Part shown: piece after piece, positions 16,575 to 24,556 of the stretch
Position numbering within the stretch: position 1 is the stretch's first letter
Layout: every line of letters begins with the position of its first letter
Assembly (NCBI GenBank): GCA_028287135.1
Contig: JAQBQE010000038.1
Coordinates: 1 to 48,797, forward strand
Direction: 5' to 3'
DNA: 48,797 nucleotides
Source of the DNA: Myxococcales bacterium
GTDB lineage: Bacteria; Myxococcota_A; Polyangia; Haliangiales; Haliangiaceae
Translations under genes and position numbers: made by a program
Notes under the pieces: generated by a model
Told to the model about the DNA's origin: nothing
Databases searched by the model: none
The model's input: the letters and a program-made list of their open reading frames with translations, nothing else

Positions 16575-16697
16575 GCGCACTCGCGGTGCACGACGAACCC
16601 AGGGACTTCGAGCACTCGACGAAGCGGTTCTGCAAGACGTCCAAGGGATGAGAGATCGCGTGAGCTGGGTCAACCATGAAGATGCGGGCTACCCGCT
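16575..16697. repeat. Interspersed repeat, copy B
   Basis: Partner of the repeat at 3312-3436 (see that entry). It occupies the region just upstream of the thiD start, so thiD transcription may begin within or beyond it. The rest of the 446-bp stretch 16499-16944 holds only a doubtful 51-codon frame on the minus strand. Confidence 0.75.
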
Positions 16698-16844
16698 ACG
16701 GCGGGAGGGGCTCGTCGGCGTGAGGCATGTCGAGTCGCGTGTCCACGTACGAGCACGGTCGCAGCCAACCCCAAAGCACACCCACACCAGGCATGCCGCG
16801 ATCGCGAATGCTCCAGAGGACGCCACGACCTCATGGTCGTACAT
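16689..16844 (-). CDS. Possible 51-residue lipoprotein-like peptide
   Basis: ATG 16844 opens MYDHEVVASSGAFAIAACLV then WVCFGVGC, a hydrophobic stretch ending in a Cys that could be a lipobox, followed by an Arg/Thr/Ser tail. The stop lies inside repeat copy B. No family and no clear ribosome-binding site. Could equally be a chance frame or a stranded piece of a lipoprotein gene. Confidence 0.25.
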   Translation of the reverse strand: MYDHEVVASSGAFAIAACLVWVCFGVGCDRARTWTRDSTCLTPTSPSRRSG

Positions 16845-16944
16845 CCGTGTCGCGACCGCCATACGTCGCGTCGAGCGGCGAACGCTACGACGGCGCGTCC
16901 GTCTGCCCCTCTACCGGCGCTGCGTCTGCGGTACGGTCGCCACG

Positions 16945-17814
16945 GTGACCAGACTGGTGTGGATCGCGGTGTTGCTTGTACCGATGCTCGCGGACGCGGG
17001 GCCATCGAAGAAGGACGTGGCGAACGCGCTCCGGCATTTCGATCAAGACGGCGCCCAGCCGCCGGTGCGGTTCGGCATCGACAGCCGAGGCGTCCACGCC
17101 GACGCCGCGACGTGGCAGGACACGACCAAGGACTTCTTCGAGCTGGTCGACGTCCGGGAGCCAACGATCGCGACCTCGACCGACGGCACCGCGGCATGGG
17201 CGGGCATGCGCGTGCATCGCGCCTGGCAGTGCGCGGGGCTAACGGGCACGGTCGCGGACTGCGAGGAGCCGAAGATCAACCCGCCGGTGATCACGCTGCT
17301 TCTGCTCGAGAAGGTGGGGAAGACGTGGAACCCGGTCACCGTGCACTCGGCGATCGCGATCCCCGACAAGGCGCTCGCGAAGGCCGTCGCCGGCGGCACG
17401 ACGCTTCCGCCGATCCCGTCGCGGATCGACGAGGGTGCCCGCGAAGCGGTCGAGCTGTTCAAGGCATCGCTCGCGGATCCGAAGCAATTCGCGGCCAGCA
17501 TCTCGAAGCGCAAGGACGCGATCTTGATCGGCAGCGCGCCGAACCAGAAGACGGTCGGTGGAGCGAAGGTCGCCGCCACGCTCGCGCGCTGGAAGCTCGC
17601 GCTCACCATCCGCGACGGCATCGCCGCGGGCACGACCGCATCGAAGACCGTGGCGTGGGTCGCCGCGAACGTCGACGCGAGGCCCGCGGGCAAGCCGACC
17701 GCGAGTCCCACGCCGTACCGCGTGCTGTGCATCTACGAGCAGACCAAGGCGAAGGCCTGGCAGCTCGTCGCCGTGGAGTTCTCGTTCCCCGCGTCGCCGC
17801 CTGCGACAGAGTAG
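16945..17814 (+). CDS. Secreted protein with NTF2/SnoaL-like repeats (tentative)
   Basis: 289 residues from GTG 16945. VTRLVWIAVLLVPMLADAG is a cleavable signal peptide with an ADAG-type cleavage region. The mature protein looks like two copies of one alpha+beta unit. The first spans about residues 25-150 (DATTWQDTTKDFFELVDVRE ... WNPVTVHSAIAIPD); the second spans about 165-289 (EAVELFKASLADPKQFAASI ... WQLVAVEFSFPASP). This helix-then-sheet order is typical of NTF2/SnoaL-like folds. Its last about 55 bases are copied at 33015-33070 ahead of the paralogous lipoprotein. Function unknown. Confidence 0.75.
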   Translation: MTRLVWIAVLLVPMLADAGPSKKDVANALRHFDQDGAQPPVRFGIDSRGVHADAATWQDTTKDFFELVDVREPTIATSTDGTAAWAGMRVHRAWQCAGLTGTVADCEEPKINPPVITLLLLEKVGKTWNPVTVHSAIAIPDKALAKAVAGGTTLPPIPSRIDEGAREAVELFKASLADPKQFAASISKRKDAILIGSAPNQKTVGGAKVAATLARWKLALTIRDGIAAGTTASKTVAWVAANVDARPAGKPTASPTPYRVLCIYEQTKAKAWQLVAVEFSFPASPPATE

Positions 17815-17842
17815 CTTCGTGGTGGTGGTGTAGAGTTCACGC

Positions 17843-18352
17843 ATGTGGCGCGTCGGGTGGATGGGAGCTTGTGCACTCGCGTGTGCGGGTTGCGAGCGTG
17901 CAGCGCCCGTCCCGAAGCAGGCCGATCTCGATCCCTGCAGCCTTGTCACCGAGAGCGACGCAACCGCTCTGCTGGGTCGGCCGGCGGTCAAGCAGCAAGC
18001 GGGTACCCGCGCGTGCGCCTGGGAGATCGATCTTCCCGATCCTTCGCGCCGCTCGCTACGTCTCGAGGTTCAGGACCAGATCGGTCCGTTCACCATCGTG
18101 AAGAAGAGCAAGATCACGGTCAACGGAAAGCCCTACGTGGACGCGCGTGACACACGCACGCTCGAGGAGGTTCAGGTCGGTGGCGCGGGCATGATCGAAA
18201 CCACTCCCTTGCTGGTCCGCGTCTCCTGGCGTCACGGTGACCTCCGCCTCGACCTCACGCTACGGTCGACCGGACCCGCAACGTTCACCGCAGCCTCGAA
18301 GACCGAACAGATGACGCGGCTTGCGCAGAAGGTGGATGCGGCGCTGAGGTGA
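17843..18352 (+). CDS. DUF3558-like lipoprotein, paralogue 1
   Basis: 169 residues, MWRVGWMGACALACAGC with lipobox CAGC followed by ER. The mature start DLDPCSLVTESDATALLGRP with a later CAW is the pattern of DUF3558-type lipoproteins, in which a Cys pair brackets an L-L-[ST]-x-x-D-A motif. The rest alternates strands and ends in a helix (SKTEQMTRLAQKVDAALR). About 80% identical to 33079-33588. Start lies 28 bp after the preceding gene, so the two are probably one transcript. Role unknown; probably periplasmic-facing. Confidence 0.8.
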   Translation: MWRVGWMGACALACAGCERAAPVPKQADLDPCSLVTESDATALLGRPAVKQQAGTRACAWEIDLPDPSRRSLRLEVQDQIGPFTIVKKSKITVNGKPYVDARDTRTLEEVQVGGAGMIETTPLLVRVSWRHGDLRLDLTLRSTGPATFTAASKTEQMTRLAQKVDAALR

Positions 18353-18624
18353 GGCGGTCTGCGATGCCAAGCAGAGCCGTCAGAGTGCTGGCCTTCCACC
18401 GAGGTCGGCGCCGACCGAGCGCCGCTGCGCAACGCTCGCGAGCGTCGCGATGCAGTCGCTCATGGTCCGCTCGTTCGCGACGCCGCTGCGCAGCTGCGCG
18501 AGCGTCACCTTCTTCGCGGCGGGATCGCGGTCGCGTCGGTGGCGTCGATCGTTCGCGACGCGACCCGCTCCCGCTCCCGCGCACGCGATACTCGGCGTCG
18601 GCGCCACGTGTTACCACTCCGCCC

Positions 18625-19776
18625 ATGCGCTCCGTCGTTCTCGTCGTGCTCCTCGGAGCCACCGCCGCCGCAGCACCGCGTGTCCCCGCGAGCCTCGATA
18701 TCGATCTCTCCAAGCTCGTCCTCGTCCAGGCGCGCAAGCCCGCCCCGACTCCGGCGCTCGTCCTGTGTGATCGCAATGACAAGGACGGGTGCATGCAGGC
18801 CTGCGACGGCGGCTCGGCGGCGAGCTGCTTCCGGCTCGGCTGGATGCTCGCCCGCGGCGGCGCCGACAACCCGGTGGTGCCAGAACCGAAGTTCGAGCTC
18901 GACCTTGTCGGTGCGGAGATCGCGCTCGCGAAGGCCTGCACGCTCGGCTTCCACGCCGGCTGCGTCGACGTCGAGGCGATTCGCGCCAGGCTCAAGAAGC
19001 CCCCGAACACTGCCCAGCTGCGCACGAGCTGTGCTGCCGGCTATGGCCGTGCGTGCAGTGCGCTCGTGGCAGGGATCAAAGATCCGAAGGCGCGTCGCGC
19101 TCTCCTCGAGCAGGGCTGCAACAGCGGCGACGGCACCTCCTGCATGGCGATCGCGGACACCATGCCCGACACCGGCGAGCAGGTCCGGTGGATGCGCAAG
19201 GCGTTCAACGCGCCGGGAGGTGGGATCGCGAAGCTCGACTGCCCGGCGGGGATGCAGGCGCGGCGCTCGGTATTCGAGTTCGACGGCGGTGAGTGGTCCG
19301 TCTATTCCCCACGGTGGCAATGCGGAACGTTCGACGCCAAGACCGGTGCGTTTGTCGAGGAGGGCCCGTACCTCGAGCACGCCTCCGAGGAAGACGAGCT
19401 CGTCCATCCATACGGCGTGATCAGCGAGCGCGGCCGCATGCTCGCCGGCGAGAAGCATGGGCTCTTCGAGAAGTGGGACCAGCGCGGGCGGCTCGAGTCA
19501 ACGATCCACTTCAAGGCCGGACTCGAGCACGGGCAGAAGATCTGGCTCGACTACGAGTCGGACGGAACGATCTCGATCGCCGCGCGGGTCGTGAACGTGG
19601 AGGGCAAGAAGCAGGGCACGTTTCGCCGCGCGTACTACCGGGGCGGCAAGCCATACGCGTACGAATTCGGGGAGTACAAGAACGACGTCAAGGTCGGCGC
19701 CTGGCTCAACATCGACGCGAAGCCTCGCCGCGTCACCAGCGTTCAGCGCTACGTCGCCGGCGTTGCCGTCAAGTAG
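18625..19776 (+). CDS. Secreted Sel1-like / MORN-variant repeat protein
   Basis: 383 residues from ATG 18625; MRSVVLVVLLGATAAAAP is a signal peptide. Residues about 45-195 hold Cys-paired Sel1-like helical units (CMQACDGGSAASCFRLGWML, CTLGFHAGCVDVEAIRARL, CNSGDGTSCMAIADTMPD). Residues about 270-370 hold MORN-variant/YwqK-like strands (EKHGLFEKWDQRGRLESTIH, KQGTFRRAYYRGGKPYAYEF, NDVKVGAWLNID). Both modules are protein-interaction scaffolds and this tandem is common in myxobacterial exported proteins. Partner unknown. The 272 bp upstream hold no gene I can support. Confidence 0.85.
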   Translation: MRSVVLVVLLGATAAAAPRVPASLDIDLSKLVLVQARKPAPTPALVLCDRNDKDGCMQACDGGSAASCFRLGWMLARGGADNPVVPEPKFELDLVGAEIALAKACTLGFHAGCVDVEAIRARLKKPPNTAQLRTSCAAGYGRACSALVAGIKDPKARRALLEQGCNSGDGTSCMAIADTMPDTGEQVRWMRKAFNAPGGGIAKLDCPAGMQARRSVFEFDGGEWSVYSPRWQCGTFDAKTGAFVEEGPYLEHASEEDELVHPYGVISERGRMLAGEKHGLFEKWDQRGRLESTIHFKAGLEHGQKIWLDYESDGTISIAARVVNVEGKKQGTFRRAYYRGGKPYAYEFGEYKNDVKVGAWLNIDAKPRRVTSVQRYVAGVAVK

Positions 19777-19826
19777 CGACACATCCGTAGCTCCACGATC
19801 TTGCTGATCAGCGAGCGTCCATGCGC

Positions 19827-20160
19827 GCGACGATCGTCCTTCGGAGCTCCGACGCCTCCTCGTGTCTGCGTCGCGCTCGCCCTGGTCCAGCTCGCGATCA
19901 CGGCGGTCCCAGGCGGGTTCCACACGATCGCGTGGGTCGCCGCGGCATCGATCCTGTTCGCGGCAGGCTTCGCACTCCGAAGTAGTCCGTATCGCTGGAG
20001 CGCCTTCGTGGTCCTCGCGCTCTCGGCGGTGCGCTTGCTGGCGGTCGAGCTGCGCGTGCTGTCGCCCGATCAGCGGATCGTGACGTTCGTGCTCGCCGGT
20101 GTGCTGCTCTTGCTCGTGTCGTTCCTCTACACACGCTCACGTGACCGGACCAGCTCGTAA
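19827..20160 (+). pseudogene. DUF2339-like gene remnant, 3' end (copy of 29626-29944)
   Basis: Forward frame reading FHTIAWVAAASILFAAGFAL ... RLLAVELRVLSPDQRIVTFV ... LLLVSFLYTRSR is about 95% identical to the last 100 residues of the membrane protein at 28348-29970. Homology begins abruptly near 19827 and stops near 20143, a few codons before both stops. Without the N-terminal membrane helices and without a native start it is unlikely to be functional, although an ATG at 19821 could drive a hydrophobic peptide. Confidence 0.85.
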
Positions 20161-20166
20161 CTCGCC

Positions 20167-22278
20167 CTAGGGGCTGCCATTCATCGTCGAATGAGCATCC
20201 TGCACCGACCAGGCTTTCCACGCGGTGTAGCTGGTCGTCACGCCTGGCGAGCTGCCATCCCAGGTCCGGCCGAACACGCCGACGTTGTTACTCGTGTACG
20301 TGTTGTAGTCGATGGTGGCGAACGTCTTGAGGTTGCTGCCGGTCTCCAGGTTGTAGGTGTGCTCGCCATTGGTCGAGTTGAACGTGTTGTGATTCACCTG
20401 GTTGTTGCGAATCGCTCCTGGGCTGTCTTGCCCGAAGGCCAGCTGGGTCATCTTGTTCGACGTGAAGGTGTTGGTCGTGATGACGTTATTGAATGCATTG
20501 TGGAGCACCATCGCCCTGGTGTTGTTGGACATCGTGTTTCCGGTGACGGTGACGCCGTTGGAGAAGTCATCGAGGTAGATCGCGATCCCCTGGGTGCCGA
20601 GGACGTTGCGGACGGTGTTGTTCTGGATCTTCAAGGTCAGCGGCAGCTGGTCCCGCGCGCCGGTATAGATCCCGCCGCAATCCGTGAGCCGTACGCAGGC
20701 GCCGTCGATGAGGCTGTTGATCACCGTCGTGTCCCGGTTATGGAGCACACTGATGCCGTGATAGGACGAGTTGGTCACGCGGACGTTATCGATCCGATTG
20801 CCCGAGCCGTCGCCGAAGAAGATGCCGGCGCCGGTCGGAGTAGGCATGCCCACCATGCCGGTGTTGCTCACGGTCGAGTCGGTGATGGTCGCGCCGACCA
20901 CCCAGTACCAGCCGTCGATGCCGCTGGCGCGTGCGTTCGACACGTTGGTCCGAGTGACGGTCAGGCCTTCGCTGCCACTGGCCCAGATCCCGTCCAGCGC
21001 ACTATTGACGATCTCCGAGTCGATCACTTTCAGGTTGACCGAGGTGTTGGCGCTGATGCCGTTGGACGCCGAGAAGATCCGGACGTTCTCGACACTGATG
21101 CGGGTCGAGTAATCGGCGTTGATGCCGTTGATCGCCGCGGCGGCCCACACCCGGCCTTGCGGCGATTGGCCATTTGGCGCCCACAGGTAGAGCCGGCCAT
21201 TCTGCACCGCCCACTCGCCTGGGCTGTCGAGCATCCACAGCTTGCCTTCGACGTAGAATGGCTTTGCGGTACTGACGCTGTTGCTGGTGAGCAGTTGCGT
21301 TTTGATGACCGAGTCGTTGTCCCGGTAGACGAGGGTGGCACCGTTCAGATCGGTGCTGGGTAGGGAGCTCGTGCTGGTCGCCCACGGTGCGTTCGGCCAG
21401 TGCGCCGCGCTCGCCGGTGTGCCATCGACGGCGACCTGCACCGGAACAAAGCTGATCGGAGCGGAGTAGATAGCGCCCTGGTGCACGGTCCACCCGGTGA
21501 CGGCGGCCCCGGGCGTGATGCTGGCCTTGCCGCAGGTGCCCACGGTCTTGACGGTGACGTCCGACTTACCGTTGAGGTTCAGTGCGCCTTGATAGGTCGT
21601 GCCGCACTGCAGACTCACGGTCGCGCCGTTGGCGATGTTCGTGGGCGTCGGCACGACGGTGCCGGTCGGCGTCGTCGACGTGTCCCGCGTCTCGCAGTAC
21701 TTCGTGGCTCCGACCACCGGATCGCCAAACACCGTGTTGGTACAGGAGACGCCCCCGGAGAAGGTCGCCGGCGTCGTGAAGGTGCCGTTGGCGCCGTAGC
21801 GCACCTCCTTGGTTCCGGAGAAGGCGCACGGCGCGTTCTCGTTGGCGCAGAAGGTCCAGTCGCTCGGTGCCGTTCCGTCGCCCACGATCACGGCGACGGA
21901 CGCCGAGGCCGTGGTGCCGGTCTCGAGCAGGGTCGCCGTCACCGTGATCGTCGCCTGCCCGTTGGCGACCGCCTTCACCACGCCGTCGCTCGTCACGGTT
22001 GCCACCGCGGTGCTGCTGCTCTTGTACCCGAGCGTGTACAGGGCCGTGGCGCTGGCGGTCGAGACGGACGCATGGACCTCCGTGCTTTCCCCGACCGCCA
22101 TCTTCAACTGGCCGGCGCCGACCGTGAGCGCGACCTCGGACGTGTCGATGTCGGCGGGGTCATCGGCGATGCAGCCGGGCACCAGCGCGAGCAGCACCAT
22201 CCACGTTCGCGCCCGACGTTTGAACTGCCGAGGATCGTGGGTGCTCGCGGGGGACTGAGGGTCGTGGATGGCTTGCAT
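20167..22278 (-). CDS. BIG2-domain, right-handed beta-helix surface lipoprotein
   Basis: 703 residues from ATG 22278 (GTG 22347 is an alternative). The signal sequence has a long n-region with an RR pair, then MVLLALVPGC, lipid Cys near 36. Residues 45-130 are a BIG2 immunoglobulin-like domain (SSTAVATVTSDGVVKAVANG then QATITVTA). A Cys-containing strand module follows (FCANENAPCAFSGTKEVRYG, then CTNTVFGDP). From about residue 330 to 680 short repeats such as VTGNTMSNNTRAMVLHNAFN and VTNSSYHGISVLHNRDTTVI form a right-handed parallel beta-helix, as in polysaccharide lyases and epimerases. Extracellular carbohydrate processing or binding is plausible but the catalytic residues are not evident. 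Likely last gene of the 24482-20167 run. Confidence 0.85.
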   Translation of the reverse strand: MQAIHDPQSPASTHDPRQFKRRARTWMVLLALVPGCIADDPADIDTSEVALTVGAGQLKMAVGESTEVHASVSTASATALYTLGYKSSSTAVATVTSDGVVKAVANGQATITVTATLLETGTTASASVAVIVGDGTAPSDWTFCANENAPCAFSGTKEVRYGANGTFTTPATFSGGVSCTNTVFGDPVVGATKYCETRDTSTTPTGTVVPTPTNIANGATVSLQCGTTYQGALNLNGKSDVTVKTVGTCGKASITPGAAVTGWTVHQGAIYSAPISFVPVQVAVDGTPASAAHWPNAPWATSTSSLPSTDLNGATLVYRDNDSVIKTQLLTSNSVSTAKPFYVEGKLWMLDSPGEWAVQNGRLYLWAPNGQSPQGRVWAAAAINGINADYSTRISVENVRIFSASNGISANTSVNLKVIDSEIVNSALDGIWASGSEGLTVTRTNVSNARASGIDGWYWVVGATITDSTVSNTGMVGMPTPTGAGIFFGDGSGNRIDNVRVTNSSYHGISVLHNRDTTVINSLIDGACVRLTDCGGIYTGARDQLPLTLKIQNNTVRNVLGTQGIAIYLDDFSNGVTVTGNTMSNNTRAMVLHNAFNNVITTNTFTSNKMTQLAFGQDSPGAIRNNQVNHNTFNSTNGEHTYNLETGSNLKTFATIDYNTYTSNNVGVFGRTWDGSSPGVTTSYTAWKAWSVQDAHSTMNGSP

Positions 22279-22413
22279 GAGGAGCCCAATCGCAATGGGC
22301 GTGCCGTCCACCAAGTGTTTGAAAGCCCTGAGGTTATCGAGCTCCACGGACGTCGCCCTGACAACCGCCAGGTGCGGGTGCGGGGCGCGTTTCCCCTCCC
22401 GATCCGTGTGGGG

Positions 22414-23550
22414 CTACCGGCAGACGAGGGTCATGCCGCTCGCGCCCGCCTCGTAGTGCGCCGCGATTTCTCCCGGTGAGAGCGCGCGCAAATACACCGC
22501 CAGCTCGTCGAACCGACCCTGACTCGGCCTCCCTTGCGAGGAGCCCCACGACGCCTGATCCGATGCCAGCTGCGCGATGTAGCCAGCCGTCCCGGCCGCC
22601 TCCTGTTCGCCGTCGAGGTAGATGCGAATCTCCGAACCCTGGCGCCAGAGGGCAACATGGTGCCAGGTGCCCACCGCCAGCGGCGTCAGCCCGATGATGT
22701 CGCTCGACGTGCACCCGGATTCGGTGCACCAGAACCGCAGGACGCCGTTGGTACCAAATCCGAACCGAAAGCCGCGGACCATGTGCTGCTCGCGGATCAG
22801 GATCACATTGTCGGTGGCCGGCTCCTCGACTCGCTGAAACCAGAGCTCGGCGGTGAAGTCCGAGGACCAGGGCTGCATGGGCGGCATGGTGACGCCCGAA
22901 TCGATCGCGGTCACCTCGAGGGCAGAGCTGGTCTCGCCGACGAGCGCGCCGCTGCGTCCCAGGTTGATCGTTCCGTGATAGTTCCCGTTGTTTGCGCCCG
23001 CGGCGTCGAGCGCGACGGTTCCGGACGTCTCTTCGAGCCGGTAATAGATCAGCGGGTGGGCAGAGAGCACGAGATCGCGGTAACTGCCCTGGGTCGCGGC
23101 TTCGAGCCGGCACGCTGGCAACGCGGTGCCGGCCGCGTCGAAGAAGCTGCACGCATCTCCGGTGGCAACGCACGAGACGTTCGCACACGCGGCCGCCGCA
23201 TCTTCCAGACGCGACAAACACACGCACGCGACATCGCCCGTGATGCTGGAGGCACCGGACGCCCGCGTGGTTCCCGTGGCGTCGCGCCCGACGACTTCGA
23301 TGCTCTCTGTGCGGTCCCATGCGTCGGAGCTGAACGTCTTGCCGCTCCGGCCGAGTGGCTGCCGAGCGAGCTCCGCGCCGGCTTCGTCGTGCAGCATCAG
23401 CTCGAGCTCGCCACCTTCGAGCGAGGCAGCGAGGGCGGCCAGATGGCCCCGTGGGCACACGTCCACGCGCACGCCGTCGTCGCACGAGCAGATCGCGATC
23501 AGGGTGGCGGCCCCGATCACGCGTCGCACGCGCCACGCAGTCTGTGCCAT
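22414..23550 (-). CDS. LamG (concanavalin A-like) domain lipoprotein
   Basis: 378 residues from ATG 23550. MAQTAWRVRRVIGAATLIAI then CSC gives a lipobox with lipid Cys 23 followed by DD, which in enterobacteria would favour inner-membrane retention (that rule may not apply here). Residues 25-160 hold a beta domain with several Cys. Residues 170-378 are a LamG sandwich (HPLIYYRLEETSGTVALDAA, WSSDFTAELWFQRV, VGTWHHVALWRQGSEIRIYL, DELAVYLRALSPGEIAAHYE). LamG domains bind glycans or surface ligands. Starts 14 bp after the stop of the upstream gene, so the two are surely co-transcribed. Confidence 0.9.
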   Translation of the reverse strand: MAQTAWRVRRVIGAATLIAICSCDDGVRVDVCPRGHLAALAASLEGGELELMLHDEAGAELARQPLGRSGKTFSSDAWDRTESIEVVGRDATGTTRASGASSITGDVACVCLSRLEDAAAACANVSCVATGDACSFFDAAGTALPACRLEAATQGSYRDLVLSAHPLIYYRLEETSGTVALDAAGANNGNYHGTINLGRSGALVGETSSALEVTAIDSGVTMPPMQPWSSDFTAELWFQRVEEPATDNVILIREQHMVRGFRFGFGTNGVLRFWCTESGCTSSDIIGLTPLAVGTWHHVALWRQGSEIRIYLDGEQEAAGTAGYIAQLASDQASWGSSQGRPSQGRFDELAVYLRALSPGEIAAHYEAGASGMTLVCR

Positions 23551-23564
23551 GTCGACCGATCGCC

Positions 23565-24482
23565 TCACGGGTTGCCGTGGACGATTACGTTGATCGACCG
23601 ATCGCCCTCGGACGAGATCAGGAACCACGCCGCCACCGACAGGGCGACGGCAGCGCCGGTGCCGGCCCAGAACCACGGTGAGCGAAACGCGGAACGCCGA
23701 GGGCTTGGCGTTGTGTCCACGATCGGATCGGAACCGAACGCCTCGAACAGGAGCCGCTGCGCGACCGCCGTGGAAAGCTCGCGCACGCCAGCATCAGTGG
23801 TGGCGAGCACTCGGCACGACGAGTCATACAGCCCGACCTCGAAGGCACCGCCTCCCAGCGAACGCACGACGACGAGGAGGTTCGCGTCGCGGCACGCGGC
23901 ACCGAGCAGCGCCACGTCGAGACGGCGGCGCGAACCCGTCTGGCGTACGACCGCATCGAACAAGGCCAGTAACCCCGGGGTCGCCGCGGTGGCGGACAGC
24001 CGAAACCCCACATCGTAGGTCAGCAAGCGCTCGACGAGCGAGCGCGCAAGCGCATCCTCCTGGCGTGCGACCGCGAGCTCCGCGCGGCCGACGTGAGCCC
24101 GTACGTAGAGCGATGGATTTGAGATCCGCCCCGGATGCTCGGCCCCGAGCCGAAGCACGAGGTCGAACGTCGCGGCCGCCTCGTCGAAGGCCGCAGATTG
24201 CGCGAGCGATTCGGCGCGCAGCGCAGCAGCGGTCAAGTCGGTCGTGCCCACCCCTCGCGCCGGTGAGAGGAGCTCGCCGCCTCGCCCGCGCGCGATCGCC
24301 TTCGCCACAGCGTCGGCAGTGCCCCACGCGAGGCTGGGCGCCGCGCTCACCGCAGGCAGCGCGACCGCTGAAACGGTCTGTCGCGGCGGGTCGCCGGCGC
24401 TTGCGGATCGAGCGTGAACACCAAACCACACGACGACGACGACCGTGACCGCAGCGAACCGCCCTGAAGAAGAGCTACGCAT
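23565..24482 (-). CDS. Exported single-TM protein of the surface cluster
   Basis: 305 residues from ATG 24482 (GTG 24491 possible). N-terminal signal peptide (FAAVTVVVVVWFGVHARSAS). A helical region with TPR-like character (ESLAQSAAFDEAAATFDLVL, VGRAELAVARQEDALARSLV) follows. A strand-rich region (RRLDVALLGAACRDANLLVV) comes next. Near the C-terminus there is one TM helix (WFWAGTGAAVALSVAAWFLI) and a short tail. First gene of the leftward run; its start faces the kinase gene across 71 bp. This type of protein often accompanies kinase/PEGA systems in myxobacteria, but I cannot name a family. Confidence 0.8.
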   Translation of the reverse strand: MRSSSSGRFAAVTVVVVVWFGVHARSASAGDPPRQTVSAVALPAVSAAPSLAWGTADAVAKAIARGRGGELLSPARGVGTTDLTAAALRAESLAQSAAFDEAAATFDLVLRLGAEHPGRISNPSLYVRAHVGRAELAVARQEDALARSLVERLLTYDVGFRLSATAATPGLLALFDAVVRQTGSRRRLDVALLGAACRDANLLVVVRSLGGGAFEVGLYDSSCRVLATTDAGVRELSTAVAQRLLFEAFGSDPIVDTTPSPRRSAFRSPWFWAGTGAAVALSVAAWFLISSEGDRSINVIVHGNP

Positions 24483-24509
24483 GGTCAACACGATCTGAGA
24501 GTCGCATGA

Positions 24510-24556
24510 TGGGGACTATCGTCGAGTATTGATTTTATACTGCATCGTCGACGATG
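24510..24556. promoter_or_regulatory. Divergent promoter region with palindrome
   Basis: The only AT-rich spot in the neighbourhood lies between the two divergent start codons. TATACT (24536-24541) is a good -10 for the kinase gene, and TATAAA read on the minus strand (24534-24539) fits the leftward gene. A 14-bp perfect palindrome catcgtcgacgatg (24543-24556) includes the kinase ATG, and a half copy (atcgtcga) lies at 24518-24525, suggesting an operator. -35 boxes are not clear. Confidence 0.4.

Noticed and set aside
18380..18607. 75-codon minus-strand frame (KKVTLAQLRSGVANERTMSD ...)
   Set aside because: Some coding character, but Arg-rich, no ribosome-binding site, no family, and placed in the promoter region of the Sel1/MORN gene. 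Left as uncertain intergenic sequence.
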